Below are positions 26,588 to 28,725 of a stretch of DNA of 28,725 bases, one piece after another. The stretch's first letter is position 1; every line of letters begins with the position of its first letter. Under the pieces are notes generated by a model. It was not told where the DNA came from. It saw only the letters and a list, made by a program, of their open reading frames with translations, and did no database searches. This DNA comes from Prorocentrum cordatum (lineage: Eukaryota; Sar; Dinophyceae; Prorocentrales; Prorocentraceae). The stretch is from NCBI GenBank assembly GCA_963575745.1, contig CAUYUJ010005627.1, positions 31,190 to 59,914 on the forward strand. The letters run 5' to 3'. A program made the position numbers and the translations under genes.

Positions 26588-26699
26588 TCACGACTCACGA
26601 CGCCCAGATGCCCGGGCCCCATCCATCCTCGCCTCGCTCCCTCCGCCGTGGCACTCAACAGCAGGGGGAGGGGTCGGGTCCTGGAGACAGCCTCGAGCG

Positions 26700-26900
26700 T
26701 ACCCCCTGTCCCCAGAATCGAAAGACCGGGAGGAGATGACAAACTCCGGGATGCGCCCCGAGAAACCGAGGGGATCGTGCAGATCGGCATCGAGGTAGGG
26801 TGACGCCAATCATGTGCAAGGGGGTGCGCTGCAGGCTGGCAATCCTGGCAGGAAGGTCCTGGAACCCCGGGCCCTTCCCCGGGACTTCGCCCCGTGCCGT
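26700..26900 (-). pseudogene. Coding-like fragments in two frames
   Basis: On the minus strand, GFQDLPARIASLQRTPLHMI, GVTL (about 26888-26800) is followed in the next frame by ASPYLDADLHDPLGFSGRIP, EFVISSRSFDSG (about 26807-26700). One inserted or lost base near 26800 would join them. A sequence of the kind LHMIGV-YLD is reminiscent of the endonuclease domain of non-LTR retrotransposons, but this is a resemblance only and the piece is too short to be sure. Confidence 0.3.
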
Positions 26901-27079
26901 CTCCTGACGGCCCATGGGGCCCGGGGAGGAGCCCGGGGGGCCCGAAAGCAGCGAGAGACCTCGAGGGACCCCCTCCCTTCACCGCGACGGCGCGTGGTCG
27001 CCGCTGGTCCGCCGGCACACCGGACCGCCGAGCAAGGGGTGGCCCTGTGCTCAGGGGGGTGGCGCGAAGGGAAAGAGGC

Positions 27080-27290
27080 CTCCAAGAGACCCTCCAGGAC
27101 GGCCCGAAGAGGCGAAAATCATTGATTTTCTAAAAAGGTTTTGAAGGATTGGGGCATTTGCGCATTTTCGGCTTTCCGACGGCCCGAGACGGCCCAAGAG
27201 GCCCCCAAGGTCGCCCCAAGATCGCCCAAGAGGCCTCCAAGGTGGCCCCATGACGGCCCAAGAGGGCCCCAAAACGGCCCAGCGGGGGGG
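27080..27290 (+). repeat. Dispersed repeat D, copy 2
   Basis: Second copy of the element at 23690-23965: GGCCCGAAGAGGCGAAAATC, ATTGATTTTC, TGAAGGATTGGGGC, TTTCCGACGGCCCGAGACGG, then AGGCCCCCAAGGTCGCCCCA and similar words to about 27290. The distance between the two copies is 3.4 kb, same orientation. Confidence 0.7.
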
Positions 27291-27645
27291 CTGCTCAGAG
27301 GGCGGGGAGCTTCTCGGAATCCTGCCTGGCCTCTGAGGCGCCTCCCTGGAAGCCTCCGAGGCCCTCTGAGAAGCTGGGGCGTCTTCCGCCCTGTGAGCAC
27401 CCCCCCCCAGATCGCAGGGATCCAGGAGGTGGGATTGAGAGAGAGGCGTGCTGGGGAAAACTGCGATATCCAGCTGAGCGCATCAGAACAAAACCGGGAG
27501 CACGGAGACCACCGTGCGTCCAACGACACGTTGTGGCACCCTGCGCGACCAGAAGGCCACCTCCCCTCGCGCCACCCCCTGAGGGGGAGCGGGAACGTGA
27601 GGAGGGAACAGGCTCAGGGGGGGGGGGGGGGGGGGGCGAAATGGA
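27291..27645. other. Unassigned stretch with poly(G)
   Basis: Contains a short imperfect inverted repeat (GGAGCTTCTCGG near 27305 against CCCTCTGAGAAGCTGGGG near 27363) and a run of about 18 G at 27618-27635. The + frame through 27420-27600 (RAGENCDIQLSASEQNREHG) is somewhat protein-like, but no family is recognised. Confidence 0.35.
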
Positions 27646-27649
27646 ACGA

Positions 27650-27775
27650 ACTACAACCGACTAGTCCCAATTCCAACCGTTCGGAGCGAATTGCAACCAG
27701 AAAAGAAACCAATTCCAACCACAAATGAGACCAATTCCAACCCAACCAAAAATGAGACCAATTCCAACCGCGGAT
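27650..27775 (+). repeat. Short ACCAATTCCAACC repeats
   Basis: Five or six irregular copies of CCAATTCCAACC or AATTGCAACC, with AAATGAGACCAATTCCAACC repeated near 27724 and 27751. It passes directly into the GGAATTCC array. Confidence 0.85.
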
Positions 27776-28340
27776 TGGATCTTCGGAATTCCTCCGGATC
27801 CCTTCGAATTCTTCTGAATTCCTCCGGATTCTTTAGGACTCCTTCGGAATTCCTTGGGATTCCTTCGGAATTCCGTACGATTCCGTCGGAATTCCTTAGG
27901 ATGCTTGCGGAATTCCTAAGGATTCCTTTCTGGAACTCCTCAGGATTCCTTTGGAATTCCTTGGGATTCCTTCGGAATTCTTCGGAATTCCTTTGGACTC
28001 CTCCTTTGGAATTCCTTGGGATTCCTCCTTCGGAATTCCTTTGGATTCCTCCTCCCGAATTCCTTTGGATTCCTCCTCCTGAATTCCTTTGGATTCCTCT
28101 TTCGGAATTCCTCAGGACTCCTTCGGATTCTTCGGAATTCCTCAGCCGTCCCTCTGATTCTTCGGAATTTCTTCGGAATTCCTTCGGATTCCTTCGGATT
28201 CTTCGGAATTCCTCTGGATTCCTTCGGATTCTTGGGAATTCCTCGGGATTCCTTCGGATTCTTCGGAAGCCCAGGCACCCTTCGGAATCCAAACCAATCC
28301 TCAGGAATCCTTGGGAATCCTTAGCAATTCCTAGGGAATC
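27776..28340 (+). repeat. GGAATTCCTTNGGATTCCT minisatellite
   Basis: About 565 bp of TCGGAATTCCTTCGGATTCC units built on a 10-12 bp half-unit. Locally it settles at a 24 bp period (GAATTCCTTTGGATTCCTCC, 28010-28100), where one + frame reads EFLWIPPP. The palindromic GGAATTCC gives many EcoRI sites. It resembles the 8926-9758 array in its EcoRI core but not in the rest of the unit. Confidence 0.9.
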
Positions 28341-28511
28341 CTTTTTGTTGGCCTCCATTCTATGCGATACCGAAGGTTGTCCTTCGAACTTGCCACCTGG
28401 GGGCCTCTAGGGTTCTCGTTGCAGGGCCCCCCGCAAGTCCCCGTAGGAAACAGAAGGTGGGGTAATGGAAGGGGCGGGGGGGCCGAGGCGCAGGGGGAAT
28501 AATTCAACCCA
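28341..28511. other. Unassigned stretch
   Basis: Non-repetitive apart from G runs. GAGGCGCAG at about 28480-28490 could be a 3' splice site, but an in-frame TAA lies between it and the short ORF that follows. Confidence 0.35.
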
Positions 28512-28619
28512 ATGAACTTTTATGGCGCCGCGGGCGCGGTGGTGGACGTGCCAAACCCTGACGGGTGGAAATGGGCCTGCCACGGCAACAAATGGATGCT
28601 GAAGCGGAAGGGCGGGTAG
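28512..28619 (+). CDS. Short coding-like ORF, unrecognised
   Basis: ATG at 28512, 35 codons and a TAG: MNFYGAAGAVVDVPNPDGWK then WACHGNKWMLKRKGG. The residue mix (two Trp close together, one Cys, one His, basic end) is unlike the repeat-derived frames and looks like the C-terminal end of a globular protein. The frame is closed upstream by a TAA just before TTCAACCCAATG, so it is either a small protein or part of an exon whose border I cannot place. Confidence 0.3.
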   Translation: MNFYGAAGAVVDVPNPDGWKWACHGNKWMLKRKGG

Positions 28620-28624
28620 TCTTG

Positions 28625-28652
28625 TGCCCGGCGTAGCTCAGGGGGGGGGAGG
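28625..28652 (+). other. tRNA 5'-half-like fragment
   Basis: GCCCGGCGTAGCTCAGGGGG resembles the first ~20 bases of a tRNA: TAGCTCAGGGGG fits a pol III A box (TRGYNNAGYNGG) at all but one position. After a G run the sequence turns into (CTA)n, so no anticodon arm or B box follows. It may be a relic of a tRNA or tRNA-derived SINE, or chance. Confidence 0.25.
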
Positions 28653-28653
28653 G

Positions 28654-28691
<38 letters not shown>

Positions 28692-28692
28692 G

Positions 28693-28725
<33 letters not shown>
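28653..28725 (+). repeat. (CTA)n tract, cut by window end
   Basis: About 24 CTA units with one CTG, running to the last base of the window. Confidence 0.95.

Overview
The window is eukaryotic, repeat-dominated, gene-poor DNA. It is GC-rich, packed with microsatellites ((CAA)n, (TCC/GGA)n, (GAC)n, (CA)n, (CTA)n) and long minisatellites, and has no operon-like gene packing. The one protein segment I can recognise has intron-like borders and resembles a GT29 sialyltransferase. A large protist or algal genome fits, and a dinoflagellate is my best guess, but this is inference from composition and not from a marker gene.

Layout. Positions 1-14335 are a chain of two interspersed repeat families, named here F1 and F2. 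F1 has nine units, eight on + and one inverted. A unit has a conserved ~110 bp head, a purine-rich stretch, a ~40 bp tandem-repeat body and a conserved tail. F2 has five copies of ~765 bp, all on +. Both families end in nearly the same 3' motif (CAACAATAATTATTCTT...TTCAAC) followed by (CAA)n, and the next element usually begins where the (CAA)n stops. They look like two non-autonomous retroposon families with a shared 3' tail and a microsatellite junction. Minisatellites have grown inside or between them: a 21 bp monomer with a ~158 bp higher-order period, a 42 bp pair, a ~74 bp array, a 21 bp EcoRI-rich array, and a 90 bp array at 14336-15215 that is an inverted relative of the ~74 bp array.

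Positions 15600-16048 hold the best gene evidence: minus-strand exon(s) of a GT29-like glycosyltransferase, with a possible last exon ending in 18 glutamates encoded by a (TCC)n tract. A (CA)n-rich stretch and a second 90 bp minisatellite (16670-17890) follow. Positions 18400-20420 hold a minus-strand coding-like region broken into several frames, probably a decayed gene or retroelement. Positions 20420-23660 are low-complexity purine/pyrimidine tracts with little else.

Positions 23690-28725 hold a two-copy dispersed repeat, four foldback (MITE-like) elements, short tandem repeats, a 10-12 bp-based GGAATTCC minisatellite, a short coding-like ORF at 28512-28619 and a terminal (CTA)n. No complete gene, rRNA, complete tRNA or CRISPR array is visible. 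Many long open frames are by-products of tandem arrays whose period is divisible by three and are not listed as genes.
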